Notes: a model not told the origin generated them from the sequence alone. Numbered from the stretch's first letter, positions 42,343 to 51,878 are shown. The stretch is 64,000 nt of DNA from Bacillota bacterium (GCA_023407175.1 JAEYMU010000048.1:7556-71555), one strand, 5' to 3'. Numbers and translations are program-made.

Positions 42343-43068
42343 TCAATTTCGCGTTATTATTTCCTTAATTTGCTCATCTTCCTCTACGATAGATGGTTCA
42401 TGTGAGAAATATACTCTAAAATCTGGTCCGTTGTACATACTTATGAATTTCCTGCTTTGCTCAATATTACAAGTCCTTCCGGTTGGGATCTGCTGCTCCA
42501 GGTTCGCATTTACATAACACGCATCACCACCCAGCACATACTTAAGACCACCCGTTTCAAATTGGACTAACGAAGACCCCTTAGTATGCCCTCCAACACA
42601 TAACAGCAGAAATTTATTCATAACTGTTATTGAGGAACTAAAAGTAATTATTTTCTTGTTATGTACCATCAAATCACGGCAGCTTTCAAGTTCATTTTCC
42701 TGTATATAAACGTCTGCATTTTTATATATTGACATATCACCGATATGATCAAAATCCGCATGGGTGATAAAAATATCTGTTATATCATCCGGAGCAAGTC
42801 CATATTTATATAATAATGCAGACGGCATATAGAAATTTCGCATTTTAAATCCATATGCATTAAAAATATCTATATTTCCATTTCCAACATCAACCAAAAT
42901 ATGCCGATCTTCATAATTAATAAGAAAAAACAACCAGGATATATCTATCTCCCCATCGGTATTGCTATCATAAAATACGTTCTTTATAGAAATAGGCGAA
43001 TTTCCATATTTAAAGGCAATCATAGAAATGTCATTGAAATTTCTGTTATCAGCTAATTTATTATTCAT
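42343..43068 (-). CDS. Metallo-beta-lactamase-fold hydrolase (AHL-lactonase-like)
   Basis: 241 aa. Zinc ligands are in ITHADFDHIGD (HxxxDH: His, Asp, His), GGHTKGSS (His) and VLGGDACY (Asp), with a late SHEPS His. The N-terminal DGEIDISWLFFLINYEDRHILVDVGNG matches the AttM/AiiA-like lactonase branch of the MBL superfamily. The actual substrate may be any lactone or ester. It follows the nitroreductase gene on the same strand by 20 nt. Confidence 0.85.
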   Translation of the reverse strand: MNNKLADNRNFNDISMIAFKYGNSPISIKNVFYDSNTDGEIDISWLFFLINYEDRHILVDVGNGNIDIFNAYGFKMRNFYMPSALLYKYGLAPDDITDIFITHADFDHIGDMSIYKNADVYIQENELESCRDLMVHNKKIITFSSSITVMNKFLLLCVGGHTKGSSLVQFETGGLKYVLGGDACYVNANLEQQIPTGRTCNIEQSRKFISMYNGPDFRVYFSHEPSIVEEDEQIKEIITRN

Positions 43069-43088
43069 TTTTTAAACCCTCCATAATC

Positions 43089-43835
43089 TCAACTGCAAAA
43101 CCCTGCCAATTTTATGGTTTCCCAAAGTTCTGCTTGTCTACATTCCGGTTCTCCAGTACTCCACACTGAATAGAACCAATCAAGATAATGCTTGAATCCA
43201 AGGCTTTCCCAATTGTCAATTAGTCCAAGATGATTCTCATGACTATCATAAGAATCTACCAAAGAGGCCAGGTCATCTGTGCTCAATCTCTTATATTCAT
43301 TATAATGAATAGCTCCCAAATCAGTAATACGCCCTTTCTTATGCAGCGGTTCCTTTTGAGGATAGCCAAGAATAAGGGCGATCAACGGAAAAATATACTT
43401 ATTGGGAAGCTGGAAAGCTGAATATAGATTATTCATGTTACATCTATGTACAGCGTTTGTGAATAAAGAATCAATTCCTAATGATTTGGCAGCAATCGCA
43501 GCTGTCTGTGCCGCTAAAATGGTATCCGTACTGCCTGTTATAAATGAATGAATACCACTCATAATAAATTCTTTGCCCAAATATGCTGCCGTATCTATGA
43601 TACGATTATAGTCAACACAAAACAGCAGGGCTTTGCTACCGTTATAGGAAAATTGCTTACTAATGACCTGCCGGTCAGTTATCGCAATAATTGAGTATGA
43701 CTGGCGCGCAGATGCATTTGCTGCCCTGACACTTGCATCCAGGATGATTTGAAGCTCATCATCTGATACCTCCTTTTCTGAAAAATCTCCATGAATAGAT
43801 CGTAACTGATAAATTGTGTTTAAAGTATCATTCAT
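43089..43835 (-). CDS. Nitroreductase-family protein
   Basis: 248 aa. The FMN-binding nitroreductase pattern is visible: IYQLRSIHGDFSEKEVSDDELQIILDASVRAANASARQSYSIIAIT at the N-terminus (R-S-x-H-x-F, ASARQSY), then AAQTAAIAAKSLGIDSLFTNAV and LPNKYIFPLIALILGYPQKE. It probably reduces quinones or nitro compounds with NAD(P)H. It is in a likely operon with the MBL hydrolase and next to a MarR regulator. Confidence 0.82.
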   Translation of the reverse strand: MNDTLNTIYQLRSIHGDFSEKEVSDDELQIILDASVRAANASARQSYSIIAITDRQVISKQFSYNGSKALLFCVDYNRIIDTAAYLGKEFIMSGIHSFITGSTDTILAAQTAAIAAKSLGIDSLFTNAVHRCNMNNLYSAFQLPNKYIFPLIALILGYPQKEPLHKKGRITDLGAIHYNEYKRLSTDDLASLVDSYDSHENHLGLIDNWESLGFKHYLDWFYSVWSTGEPECRQAELWETIKLAGFCS

Positions 43836-43883
43836 ATAAATACCTCCTAATGATTAGAATTCAAATTATATAGGTAAAAAATA

Positions 43884-44312
43884 TCATTCGATTTGTTTTA
43901 AATGATTTGACAATTTATTCAAAAGACCATTAAGTTGATCTTTTTCCTCCTCTGTAAAGCATGAAAGAGGATCGAAATATTTGATAGCATCATCCCATTG
44001 AATATAATTTACTTTTTTAAGTCCATCGGGTGTGAGGAATATTTTAATTTGCCTTGCATTCTGATTATCTTTTTCACGTCGAACCCAACCAGACTTCTCC
44101 AAATTCTTAATTATTACGGTTGCGGTCGGTCTATCACAAAAGCACATATCGGCTATTTGTGACGGATAAAGGTATTCATTTTTTGAAAGTTGCGATAGCA
44201 CATATAGCTGTTTTAATGTTATTTTATTAGGATTAAGACATTTTTGCTGAAAACGCCTCCATGTCAGAAATATTGTACCAATTTTTGGCATTATGGCAAG
44301 ATTATTTTTCAT
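43884..44312 (-). CDS. MarR-family regulator
   Basis: 142 aa. Winged HTH core: ITLKQLYVLSQLSKNEYLYPSQIADMCFCDRPTATVIIKNLEKSGWVRREKDNQNARQIKIFLTPDGLKKVN. It probably represses the adjacent nitroreductase-MBL pair, 48 nt downstream, in response to a small aromatic ligand (inference from family and location). Confidence 0.85.
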   Translation of the reverse strand: MKNNLAIMPKIGTIFLTWRRFQQKCLNPNKITLKQLYVLSQLSKNEYLYPSQIADMCFCDRPTATVIIKNLEKSGWVRREKDNQNARQIKIFLTPDGLKKVNYIQWDDAIKYFDPLSCFTEEEKDQLNGLLNKLSNHLKQIE

Positions 44313-44403
44313 GAATGCACCTCTATATAATAATTTGAATTCTAACTATAAAGTATAGCAATCATTTTAGATTTGTCAAGAACAAAACTTCCTCTTTTTA
44401 GTG

Positions 44404-44436
44404 AAACCCCCATGACAATGGTGCCATGGGGGTTTT
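44404..44436 (-). terminator. Terminator of the collagen-like gene
   Basis: AAACCCCCATG/CATGGGGGTTTT stem. It shares both flanks with the terminator at 39150-39183 while the stem sequence differs compensatorily. Confidence 0.75.
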
Positions 44437-44484
44437 GCTTGTGCAAGAATTGTACCGATTCTTTTTTACTAACTACTTTTCTCT

Positions 44485-45246
44485 TTATTCGATTTGCATA
44501 ATAACTAAGTGTGCTGAAACAGCTGCTGCTCCCCCAGCGAGCGGAGTAATAGTTAAGGCTGTTGAATTACCTGCTGGATTTTGTACTGTGAGTATTGAAT
44601 CAATAACTGTTGTATCTACAAGTGCCATTCCTACTATCTGAGAAGTTCCTGTTGCTCTACCAACTACCGTATAATCCAGGGCAGCACCATTAAGAGTTAA
44701 AATCAGCTGTCCTGCTTCGCTAACACTTACTTGGAAAAAAATCTGATACGTTCCAATCTCAGATAAGTTAAATGAGCTGGGACCAGTTCGTACTATCGTA
44801 GTACCGCTGGTAGGTCCATCTTGTGGAAAGCTTACATCTGTACCAGGTGCAATTGTTGCTGTGTTATCTGGCGGCATTAGTGCATAGAAATCCGCATAAT
44901 TTAATACCCCAGTCGTGCCTGTTGCTCCAAATAGTAAGAACAGCAGAAGAGGCACTGCCAGTAGTACAATTGCAATGGCTGCAATTGCCAGGCCTCTTGG
45001 TCTTCTTGCTCCTCTTGCTCCTGCCAGGCCTGCTAGGCCCGCTGTACCTGCTAAGCCTGCTGCACCTGCTAGGCCTGCTGTACCTGCTAACCCTGCTGCA
45101 CCTGCTAACCCTGCTGCACCTGCTAGGCCTGCTAAGCCTGCTGCACCTGCTAAGCCTGCTTTACCTGCTGGGCCTACTGGACCCACCGGAGTGTTTATAT
45201 TAGGAAAACAAACTGCCTGTAAAATTGCGGTCTGTCTAAACCGCAT
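44485..45246 (-). CDS. Collagen-like surface protein with internal transmembrane segment; 5' end probably displaced
   Basis: 253 aa as read. A GPVGPAG then GLAG/GTAG triplet region spans about residues 21-80. RGARRPRG is followed by a 24-residue hydrophobic helix ([22 protein letters not shown]). The C-terminal domain (about 115-253) is of the exosporium BclA-like C-terminal type ([22 protein letters not shown]). The apparent start codon lies inside the last codons of the serine recombinase gene and has no ribosome binding site. The true 5' end may have been cut off by insertion of the recombinase-bearing element. Confidence 0.65.
   Translation of the reverse strand: MRFRQTAILQAVCFPNINTPVGPVGPAGKAGLAGAAGLAGLAGAAGLAGAAGLAGTAGLAGAAGLAGTAGLAGLAGARGARRPRGLAIAAIAIVLLAVPLLLFLLFGATGTTGVLNYADFYALMPPDNTATIAPGTDVSFPQDGPTSGTTIVRTGPSSFNLSEIGTYQIFFQVSVSEAGQLILTLNGAALDYTVVGRATGTSQIVGMALVDTTVIDSILTVQNPAGNSTALTITPLAGGAAAVSAHLVIMQIE
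45018..45186. repeat. 9-bp tandem repeats coding the collagen-like Gly-x-x region
   Basis: About 18 units of a (GCN)(TAG/GGY)GCN-type 9-mer, read on the minus strand as [13 protein letters not shown]. It is prone to slippage, so copy number and frame may vary between strains. Confidence 0.75.
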
Positions 45247-46915
45247 TTGAGTGGGTATTGAGCTTGATGTATTCAGCTACTCTGCGGTACTCATTGGCGA
45301 ATTTCAAGCTAACGCTGATATTGCCGTTTTCATGTACCTTAATATGGTCTACAAGCTCAATCAAAACCTCTCTTGTCAGCTTGTCGATGTTTTCATACTT
45401 CCTAAAGGTTGCTAAAAATGGGTTTTCTGTATCAATCCCATTTTCAAGCCCTGCCTTTTCTTCGTTTAGGTTCCTTATAACCTCGTTTATGGCTTCCATT
45501 TGCCGCTCGTAATCTTCCTGCATATGGCGGTAATCTTTGTGGGTAATCTCTCCGTCTTTCCAGTCTTGGTAAATGCTTTGCTTGTAACGCATAATCTTGG
45601 AAAGCTCTTTTTCCTTTGCCGCTATCAAGTCATTCAGCCTGATAGATTGGCTTTTCTGCAAGGGGGCGGTGTTAATACGGGAAACAATCTCGGAAAACTC
45701 TGCCGCAAGGAAAACCATTTTCTGAATGACATGGAATACACCATGTTCAAGGTAATTGTGCTTTATGGTGTGTTTGGTACAAGCTGTTTTCGACTGGTCT
45801 TTATAGGTGCGGCAATAGTAATATACATTTCCCCCAGCCTTGCTTCGTGTTATGGCCTTGCCGCAATCGGCACAACGGAGAAAGCCGCTGAACAGGTACA
45901 AGTTCTTTTGCGTTGGTGCGGTGCGGGTGTCCTTTCTTGAAAGCTCCTGTACCTTGTCAAAATCCTCCCGGCTGATAATAGCTTCGTGCGTATTCTCAAC
46001 AATAAACCATTCATCTTCCGGGACAGTTTCCTGCACATGGATTTTATAGCTCTTAATGCGATAACGGCCCTGTACCATATCCCCAACATAAATGCGGTTT
46101 TTCAGAATATTGTTGATACTCACGGCGCACCAAAGAGGATTGCCGCCCTCGGCGTTGGGATTTTTGTATTTCATGCCCTTACTTTTCTTGTAAGCCGCCG
46201 GGCATAGAATACCGCTGTCATTGAGCTTTCGTACAATCGCATTTTTGCTCATCCCCTCTAAAAACCAAGTAAAAATACTTTTTACATGTTCTGCCGCTTC
46301 TTCGTCTATGACAAGGGCGTTTTTGTCCTCCGGGTCTTTCTGATAGCCATAAGCCGCAAAGGAACCGATATGCAAGCCTTTTTCCCGCTTCTTGTCAAAG
46401 GTTCTCCGAACGCTTTCTGATGTACCCCTTGCGTATTCCTCATTTAAAACGCCTTGAACGGGTACAGCGATATTTTGAGCGTTTTGCGGGTCTTTGTAAG
46501 TATCAATGGGTTGTTGGTAAAGAGAGATAAACCGCACATTGTTTCGTGGAAACCAGTCACCAAGATAATAACTCTGATCGCCGTTGTTGCGGAAACTCCG
46601 GGCAAGGTTCTTAACGATAACACAGTTGATTTTTCCCTTTTGTATATCTGCCAATAACCTTTGGAAGTTTTCACGTTCTTCGTCCGTTGTGCCGCTTACG
46701 CCATCATCAACATATTCGTCAACATAAACGTATTCGTCACCATCTTCCTGCTGTTCGAGAAAATCGGTCAGGATAAGCCTTTGATTGGTAATGCTTTCCG
46801 ACTCGTCTTTTCCTCGTTTGTCCTCCCTTGATAAGCGGATATAGAATGCTACTAACCATACCTTGTTTTTGGGTGCTGCTTTGACAATATTATACCTGTT
46901 GGCCACTCGTGCCAT
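45236..46915 (-). CDS. Large serine recombinase
   Basis: 559 aa. The N-terminal resolvase domain ([23 protein letters not shown], catalytic Ser region; [43 protein letters not shown]) is followed by the recombinase domain with [35 protein letters not shown] zinc-ribbon domain follows ([32 protein letters not shown]), then a long coiled coil. This is the TndX/TnpX-like type of Clostridial mobile elements. GGAAGGAGGACAC precedes the ATG. Its 3' end abuts and overlaps the collagen-like gene by 11 nt, which is where an attachment site would lie. Confidence 0.92.
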   Translation of the reverse strand: MARVANRYNIVKAAPKNKVWLVAFYIRLSREDKRGKDESESITNQRLILTDFLEQQEDGDEYVYVDEYVDDGVSGTTDEERENFQRLLADIQKGKINCVIVKNLARSFRNNGDQSYYLGDWFPRNNVRFISLYQQPIDTYKDPQNAQNIAVPVQGVLNEEYARGTSESVRRTFDKKREKGLHIGSFAAYGYQKDPEDKNALVIDEEAAEHVKSIFTWFLEGMSKNAIVRKLNDSGILCPAAYKKSKGMKYKNPNAEGGNPLWCAVSINNILKNRIYVGDMVQGRYRIKSYKIHVQETVPEDEWFIVENTHEAIISREDFDKVQELSRKDTRTAPTQKNLYLFSGFLRCADCGKAITRSKAGGNVYYYCRTYKDQSKTACTKHTIKHNYLEHGVFHVIQKMVFLAAEFSEIVSRINTAPLQKSQSIRLNDLIAAKEKELSKIMRYKQSIYQDWKDGEITHKDYRHMQEDYERQMEAINEVIRNLNEEKAGLENGIDTENPFLATFRKYENIDKLTREVLIELVDHIKVHENGNISVSLKFANEYRRVAEYIKLNTHSNAV

Positions 46916-46996
46916 GTGTCCTCCTTCCTCACATTACACCTATATGATACCATTTTGGCGTAATGCGAACAATGTTGTCGAGGACACAAAGCCGCA

Positions 46997-47260
46997 TTAT
47001 AAGCCGCTTTTCTTGCGTATAAGAAAGTTGGTGAGTACCTCTTGAATCGGCGGCGCATTGTCGTCAAATTCAAGTTTGATGCCCATTTCCCCATAACGAA
47101 AGCAAAAGGGGTTTTTCAGCTTTTCTAAAACATAATCCATCCGTTTTTCTTTGGGGAGGGAGTTATCCAGCTTCAATGTGCTTATGTCAGCCAGCGTTCC
47201 CACATCTACCGTGTTCATATTTACGCTCATAAAATCATCTATCATTTCCAGCGTAAGCAT
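46997..47260 (-). CDS. DUF6870-like mobile-element protein
   Basis: 87 aa from the second ATG, 9 nt after AAGGAGG. MLTLEMIDDFMSVNMNTVDVGTLADISTLKLDNSLPKEKRMDYVLEKLKNPFCFRYGEMGIKLEFDDNAPPIQEVLTNFL resembles the small proteins encoded beside serine recombinases on Lachnospiraceae integrative elements. Function unknown. It lies 82 nt upstream of the recombinase start and is probably co-transcribed. Confidence 0.6.
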   Translation of the reverse strand: MLTLEMIDDFMSVNMNTVDVGTLADISTLKLDNSLPKEKRMDYVLEKLKNPFCFRYGEMGIKLEFDDNAPPIQEVLTNFLIRKKSGL

Positions 47261-47536
47261 AATCATGCACCTCCTTATTCTGCATGATTCAATATATGCG
47301 TTTGCTTGTTTGTCCTATGAGGAAACACAAAAAGCCTCCACTTTTAAGGTTGATATGTTTCCCCCCTTTCAATGGGCGGTCTTGGCGTACTCTGTGTCTT
47401 GGCTCCCTTTTGATTGAACGTATCCGGGCCAACGGTATTTAGTTGTCAAAGAGCAGAAAGGGAGAAGTATGTCCCTCTACTTATTAGGACTGGGAAATGC
47501 GTTTTGCCAACCCGAACCATACATAAATTTACATAG

Positions 47537-47572
47537 AAAAACGCCCGGCAGTTTGATTCTGCAAGGCGTTTT
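47537..47572. terminator. Hairpin in a 418-nt gap
   Basis: AAAACGCC/GGCGTTTT arms, with a T-run on either side. The rest of 47261-47678 holds no supported gene; it looks like mobile-element remnant sequence. Confidence 0.6.
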
Positions 47573-47678
47573 CTGTTGCTTCGGCTTATTCAATTTCTGG
47601 CGGCAGATTTCTAAGTAAATCTCAATCGTGAAAGTCGTTTCATATGGTCGTCCCCGTTTTGTTTATGACAAAGGTGGA

Positions 47679-48317
47679 TCAGTTTTCATTGCTAGACGGC
47701 AAAGTTTGCATGAGGGCAAAGAAATGTTTGGGCTCACCGGTACTGAAATATTCATACCAGGACTCCAGTGTGTTTGATTGAAAAACACCTAAATGCTCAA
47801 TAATTTGTTTTGCCCACAACAAAGCTCCGGTGGAACTTGCAGTGATAAGGTTGTTATCCGCTACAGATGGCTTGTCTATATAAAAACTTTGCCCTTTATA
47901 ACCAGGAGAAACCATTTCAAGAAATCCCGGTCCATTACTGGTATGCGAACGCTTATCCAATAGCCCAAAGTTGGCAAGCGCAGCGGTAGCCCCACAGATT
48001 GCGCACACCGTAGCGCCTAAAGAGAGAAATTCGCTTGCTTTTTCGATGATAGCGCCATGCTTTGGGTCGTTCCATGTATCTGCGCCCGGTAATAGCAATA
48101 TGCTTGTTTCACTCACAACAATATCATCAATTAAGCAATTGGGCACTATTGTCATCCCCCCCATTGTATTGATTGGCTCTTTAGAATAACTAACCGTTTT
48201 GAGCGATACACGTTGCTCGCCCTTTTTGAAAAATCGACCAGAATTCAGCTCCGAAATAACATACCCCAGTTCCCAGTCGGCTAAAGTATCAAGAACGTAA
48301 ACATAGATTGTAAACAT
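47679..48317 (-). CDS. DJ-1/PfpI family protein
   Basis: 212 aa. FTIYVYVLDTLADWELGYVISEL at the start and GATVCAICGATAALANFGLLD with the nucleophilic-elbow Cys identify the DJ-1/PfpI (class I glutamine amidotransferase-like) fold. LLLPGADTWND supplies the upstream motif. The substrate is unknown; family members include proteases, deglycases and regulators. It is in an accessory cluster with PNPOx-like and WYL genes. Confidence 0.85.
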   Translation of the reverse strand: MFTIYVYVLDTLADWELGYVISELNSGRFFKKGEQRVSLKTVSYSKEPINTMGGMTIVPNCLIDDIVVSETSILLLPGADTWNDPKHGAIIEKASEFLSLGATVCAICGATAALANFGLLDKRSHTSNGPGFLEMVSPGYKGQSFYIDKPSVADNNLITASSTGALLWAKQIIEHLGVFQSNTLESWYEYFSTGEPKHFFALMQTLPSSNEN

Positions 48318-48508
48318 AAATTCCCTCCATTTTCATTGTGTTTCTATATCCGCATTCGTTATAAAAAATGAAGATATAGTGATTGGACATTTATTAGAAT
48401 AGCATAATTTACCTGACAACAGCATGTCCCCTTTGTTGTAAAGTATATTTTTTTGCTCAAAATAATTCGCTGTAGAAACACGAAAATCCAATAAAATACC
48501 GCAAAACG

Positions 48509-48931
48509 CTATTCAACAATAAAATCTTCTGAACTAAAATTTGTGTAGTAGCGTCCCGTTTTCGCTGTAAATTTCAAGACACAATAATCAGGATCGGTGA
48601 CACCTTTTGAATAATACATAGTATCGCCCTCTTGCCAAATCATTTCCTTACTTGCGGCATCTTCTAATACTTCCATAATACCTATCAACATAACCCCACG
48701 AAAAAATCTTTTATCGCAAAAATAAATTGATGCCTTTGGATTTTTGCGAAATTGCGCTACTCGCATGGAAGAAGTGTTTGTTGTAAAAAAGAAAGTCTTT
48801 ATGCCTTCATGTTTTCTCGGCGGCAGCATTGCTTTAGTGTTTGGAAATCCCTCAATATCTATTGAGCTTATAAAAGAAACACCTTGTTTGTCAATTAATT
48901 TTCCTATAGTTTGTTCTTTATCCTTCATCAT
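48509..48931 (-). CDS. Pyridoxamine 5'-phosphate oxidase-family (flavin-binding split-barrel) protein
   Basis: 140 aa. IGKLIDKQGVSFISSIDIEGFPNTKAMLPPRKHEGIKTFFFTTNTSSMRVAQFRKNPKASIYFCDKRFFRGVMLIGIMEVLED is the general-stress-protein-26 type split barrel that binds FMN or F420. GGAGGAATAGGCT precedes the ATG. Probably a flavin-dependent reductase or flavin sequestering protein. Confidence 0.85.
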   Translation of the reverse strand: MMKDKEQTIGKLIDKQGVSFISSIDIEGFPNTKAMLPPRKHEGIKTFFFTTNTSSMRVAQFRKNPKASIYFCDKRFFRGVMLIGIMEVLEDAASKEMIWQEGDTMYYSKGVTDPDYCVLKFTAKTGRYYTNFSSEDFIVE

Positions 48932-49066
48932 AGCCTATTCCTCCGTAAAATTGATTATAGATCAATTTTAATACAAGAAAGTCAAATATTACCAAGCCCT
49001 TTTTCTGCATAGTGTTTCCTCCTGATAGGTAGATTGATTTGTTTACTTTTTTATTATACTTTATAA

Positions 49067-49098
49067 TTGTTGACATCAGTATGGCAACAATCTATAAT
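49067..49098 (+). promoter_or_regulatory. Promoter with overlapping dyad for the WYL regulator
   Basis: TTGACA at 49070-49075 and TATAAT at 49093-49098 with a 17-nt spacer. TTGTTG-N12-CAACAA (49067-49090) overlaps the -35 and spacer, a plausible autoregulatory operator. Confidence 0.65.
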
Positions 49099-49130
49099 GA
49101 TAAAAAGAAATTTTGAAAGGCGGATATCAG

Positions 49131-50063
49131 ATGAAAGTTGACAGGCTTGTTAGCATTATTATGATACTCCTTGATAAAGAGCGTATAGGCGCACAGGAGT
49201 TAGCAGATATGTTTGAAGTTTCACCCCGCACAATCTACCGCGACATAGACACGATCAACATGGCGGGTATTCCTGTTCGCGGGGCATCGGGAGTGGGTGG
49301 CGGCTTTGAAATCATGCAGAAATATAAGATTGATAGAAAGGTCTTTTCAACTGCCGACCTTTCCGCTATTTTGATGGGGCTTTCCAGTCTTTCCAACATG
49401 ATACGAGGTAATGAACTAGTAAACGCTCTGGCGAAAGTCAAGAGTTTTATCCCCGCCGACAGATCGAAAGACATTGAATTAAAAGCAAATCAAATATATA
49501 TAGATTTAAGTCCGTGGATGGGCAATAGGAACACACAACCGTATTTAGAAATGATCAAAACAGCTTTACAGGAAAGCAAGCTACTTTCGTTTGAATATGC
49601 AGACCGCTACGGAAATAAAACCGCACGAACAGCCGAGCCGTATCAGCTTGTATTGAAAAGTAGTCATTGGTATTGGCAAGGGTATTGCTATAAAAGAAAT
49701 GATTTTCGCTTATTCAAACTATCCCGCACATCAAACCTGCAAATACAAGAGGAATTTTTTACGCCGCGGGATTATCAAAAACCGCAGTTGGATTTTACTG
49801 ATATTTTGGCAGCTATGCAAATAAAAATTAAAATTCGTATTCATAAATCTGTCATGGACAGGGTACTTGATTATTGCACTTATGAACACTTTTCGCCAGA
49901 CGGTGATGAGCATTACATTGTTGGTTTTCCTTTCATAGAGAACGAATACTACTACAATATTCTTTTCAGTTTTGGGGATAAATGCGAGTGTTTAGAGCCG
50001 TTACATATCCGCACAGAAATGAAGCGCAGAATACACGATATAGCTACCTTATACGAAAACTAG
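49131..50063 (+). CDS. YafY-type HTH-WYL transcriptional regulator
   Basis: 310 aa from the ATG after AAAGGCGGATATCAG. A winged HTH (IIMILLDKERIGAQELADMFEVSPRTIYRDIDTINMAGIPVRGASGVGGGFEIM) is followed by a WYL domain (YADRYGNKTARTAEPYQLVLKSSHWYWQGYCYKRNDFRLFKLSRTSNLQI) and a WCX C-terminal part. WYL domains sense nucleic-acid or nucleotide ligands and regulate stress or defence genes. It diverges from the PNPOx-like gene and probably controls it. Confidence 0.88.
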   Translation: MKVDRLVSIIMILLDKERIGAQELADMFEVSPRTIYRDIDTINMAGIPVRGASGVGGGFEIMQKYKIDRKVFSTADLSAILMGLSSLSNMIRGNELVNALAKVKSFIPADRSKDIELKANQIYIDLSPWMGNRNTQPYLEMIKTALQESKLLSFEYADRYGNKTARTAEPYQLVLKSSHWYWQGYCYKRNDFRLFKLSRTSNLQIQEEFFTPRDYQKPQLDFTDILAAMQIKIKIRIHKSVMDRVLDYCTYEHFSPDGDEHYIVGFPFIENEYYYNILFSFGDKCECLEPLHIRTEMKRRIHDIATLYEN

Positions 50064-50166
50064 AACAAGGAGTCTATTCTTATTCACAATACTATGGTCG
50101 CTATATTGTACTATTTCGTTTTCCACTAACCGGCAAGCAGGAAAAGTGCGGCCACAGTTGCAAAAG

Positions 50167-50194
50167 AAAAAAGGACCCGGGTTCAGGCCCTTTT
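50167..50194. terminator. Terminator between WYL regulator and AlkD-like gene
   Basis: AAAAGGaCC/GGcCCTTTT stem between convergent genes ending at 50063 and 50214. Confidence 0.6.
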
Positions 50195-50213
50195 GCGCTA
50201 TGTTTAGAGAAAA

Positions 50214-50879
50214 CTATTTTTTCTTGAGAATGGCCGCAATCCAATTGGGCGCATAGGCGGAAGTGCAGCCCTTGGGCACTTTTAAATCCTTATATACGCC
50301 CAGGATTTCGCCTAAAGCAATACACCGCTGTGTAAAATGCGGATACGTGTATCCGATTGCGCACAGGGCGTGGTTCATTGCCCACTGCTTGCCCGGCGTG
50401 GCAGGCTGCAATTCAGCTGTGATGATTGCAAGAAGCGCTTCTAACGTTTCATCGGGTACTTTGCCGCCGGACACTTGCTCCACAATCAAGTTCCATCCCG
50501 CGCGGCCCAGGTTGTCCGCTGTTGAGGCCGACCATTCCCCGGCTAGAGCGTCCGCGGATTTATTTCTTGCTACAACCTCGCCGACAAATTTGTCTATGAG
50601 TTCGGAAAACGTTACTTCCGAAGCCATAGTACGGATTTCGTCTATCTTCAGCTTCTTTGGGTCAAGCAGCATGCACGAAAGCCATTGTGCCTCTGTGTTT
50701 CCACTTTGCCACAGCTCCAGCGCCAGCTCGTGATTTCTCCCCAATTGTTTCGCAAGTTTCCTGAGCTCCCCCCGCGGGACGCCGTACGTGTTTTCGCCCG
50801 CGCCGTTCTTTTGGTCAATTTGCTTTCGTCTTTCGTCGCCCAAACCCCTTAATATTGAGAGAACCTCATCTTTTGTCAT
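50214..50879 (-). CDS. DNA alkylation repair protein (AlkD-like HEAT repeat)
   Basis: 221 aa. LRGLGDERRKQIDQKNGAGENTYGVPRGELRKLAKQLGRNHELALELWQSGNTEAQWLSCMLLD is the typical AlkC/AlkD beginning. DNLGRAGWNLIVEQV and AMNHALCAIGYTYPHF complete the HEAT-like superhelix. AlkD-type glycosylases remove 3-alkyl and 7-alkyl purines. It is the first gene on the GC-rich side of the composition change near 50.1 kb. Confidence 0.8.
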   Translation of the reverse strand: MTKDEVLSILRGLGDERRKQIDQKNGAGENTYGVPRGELRKLAKQLGRNHELALELWQSGNTEAQWLSCMLLDPKKLKIDEIRTMASEVTFSELIDKFVGEVVARNKSADALAGEWSASTADNLGRAGWNLIVEQVSGGKVPDETLEALLAIITAELQPATPGKQWAMNHALCAIGYTYPHFTQRCIALGEILGVYKDLKVPKGCTSAYAPNWIAAILKKK

Positions 50880-50967
50880 GTATTATGCTCCCTTATTTTT
50901 ATTTCACAGAGTAAATCATGCGCATCGCATCCCGGAAGTATGCCGGCTTCAATGCGGCCTGATGGGC

Positions 50968-51468
50968 TTATAAACTGTTACGGAGTATCAAACCAGCCGC
51001 CTCTTCCGGTGTGATATTTGATACATCCACCTTATACGTGCCCAGGGTTTCATAAAGGGGGATACGTTCCACGCTTCTGCGGATGATATCTTCTGCCCGT
51101 ATGCCCGCCGCGATATCCTCTCTCAGGCGGGTTTTCAGTGCCTGCTCGCTGCATATCAGGGATATTGCATGAACCTTGCACCCCGCTGTGTCAACGCGTG
51201 AGAGGATGTCGTCAATGATCGCCTGTTCGTGCATCACCCAGCAAAATATGATGTTTTCAAAAGCAGGGCACCGAATAAAATTGTTCAGGAGAAAGCAGAT
51301 ATTCTGCATTACCATTTGCTTTGTTTCTTTGGTCATCTGAAAAGGGTGCATATCCCAGCACCAATCGCCATCGAGAAAAACGCTGTTCTGCAATTTGGTT
51401 TTTAAGACCTGGCAGGTAGCTGTTTTCCCGGCCCCCATTGTGCCGCCAATCAAAAAAATATGCTTCAT
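50968..51468 (-). CDS. P-loop kinase-like protein
   Basis: 166 aa. Walker A IFLIGGTMGAGKTATCQVL at the N-terminus, then FLDGDWCWDMHPF (D-G-D Walker-B-like) and an LID-like RLREDIAAGIRAEDIIRRSVERI. It resembles shikimate/gluconate-kinase-like and antibiotic phosphotransferase-like small kinases; the substrate is unknown. It lies 14 nt downstream of the truncated nucleotidyltransferase. Confidence 0.75.
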   Translation of the reverse strand: MKHIFLIGGTMGAGKTATCQVLKTKLQNSVFLDGDWCWDMHPFQMTKETKQMVMQNICFLLNNFIRCPAFENIIFCWVMHEQAIIDDILSRVDTAGCKVHAISLICSEQALKTRLREDIAAGIRAEDIIRRSVERIPLYETLGTYKVDVSNITPEEAAGLILRNSL

Positions 51469-51482
51469 ATACGACTCCTACG

Positions 51483-51878
51483 TTACCGGCTGAATATCTC
51501 TTTTTTTATATAACGGCAAAACTGTTGCCCAAGGTCAACGTCAATTTCCGCTTCTTTGTCTGACGAATAGCAATCAAGCGCGTCCCGGACAATCCGGGCA
51601 AATTCATGCGGAAGATGGGCCAATCCCCATTTTCCTCCTTCCGCTTTGGATAGAATGAGGCCGGATTTCACATAAGCCAATACCCTGCAAAGGTTCAGTA
51701 CGATATACACGGGATTGCCTGCAAATTCATATTCCGCATTTTCAATATCAAATTGTATGCTCGCCAAATAATAATCTTTTGGTACTTCCTCAAAAACGTC
51801 CTTGATGGAACTTCCATACACAACGATACCCATATCCCTGATCACGGTAACGTGCGCGGCCAAATCACGGCACCCCAT
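51483..51878 (-). pseudogene. 5'-truncated aminoglycoside nucleotidyltransferase-like gene (DUF4111 part)
   Basis: 131 aa. CRDLAAHVTVIRDMGIVVYGSSIKDVFEEVPKDYYLASIQFDIENA, then YIVLNLCRVLAYVKSGLILSKAEGGKWGL, matches the C-terminal DUF4111 half of AadA/ANT(9)-type enzymes. The N-terminal nucleotidyltransferase domain with its GSxxxG and DxD motifs is missing, and nothing upstream restores it. It is probably inactive. Confidence 0.7.

Noticed and set aside
44823..45250. Leu- or Pro/Ala-rich frames on the plus strand opposite the collagen-like gene
   Set aside because: They are products of the 9-bp tandem repeat read on the wrong strand; the minus-strand frame has the recognisable C-terminal domain and terminator.
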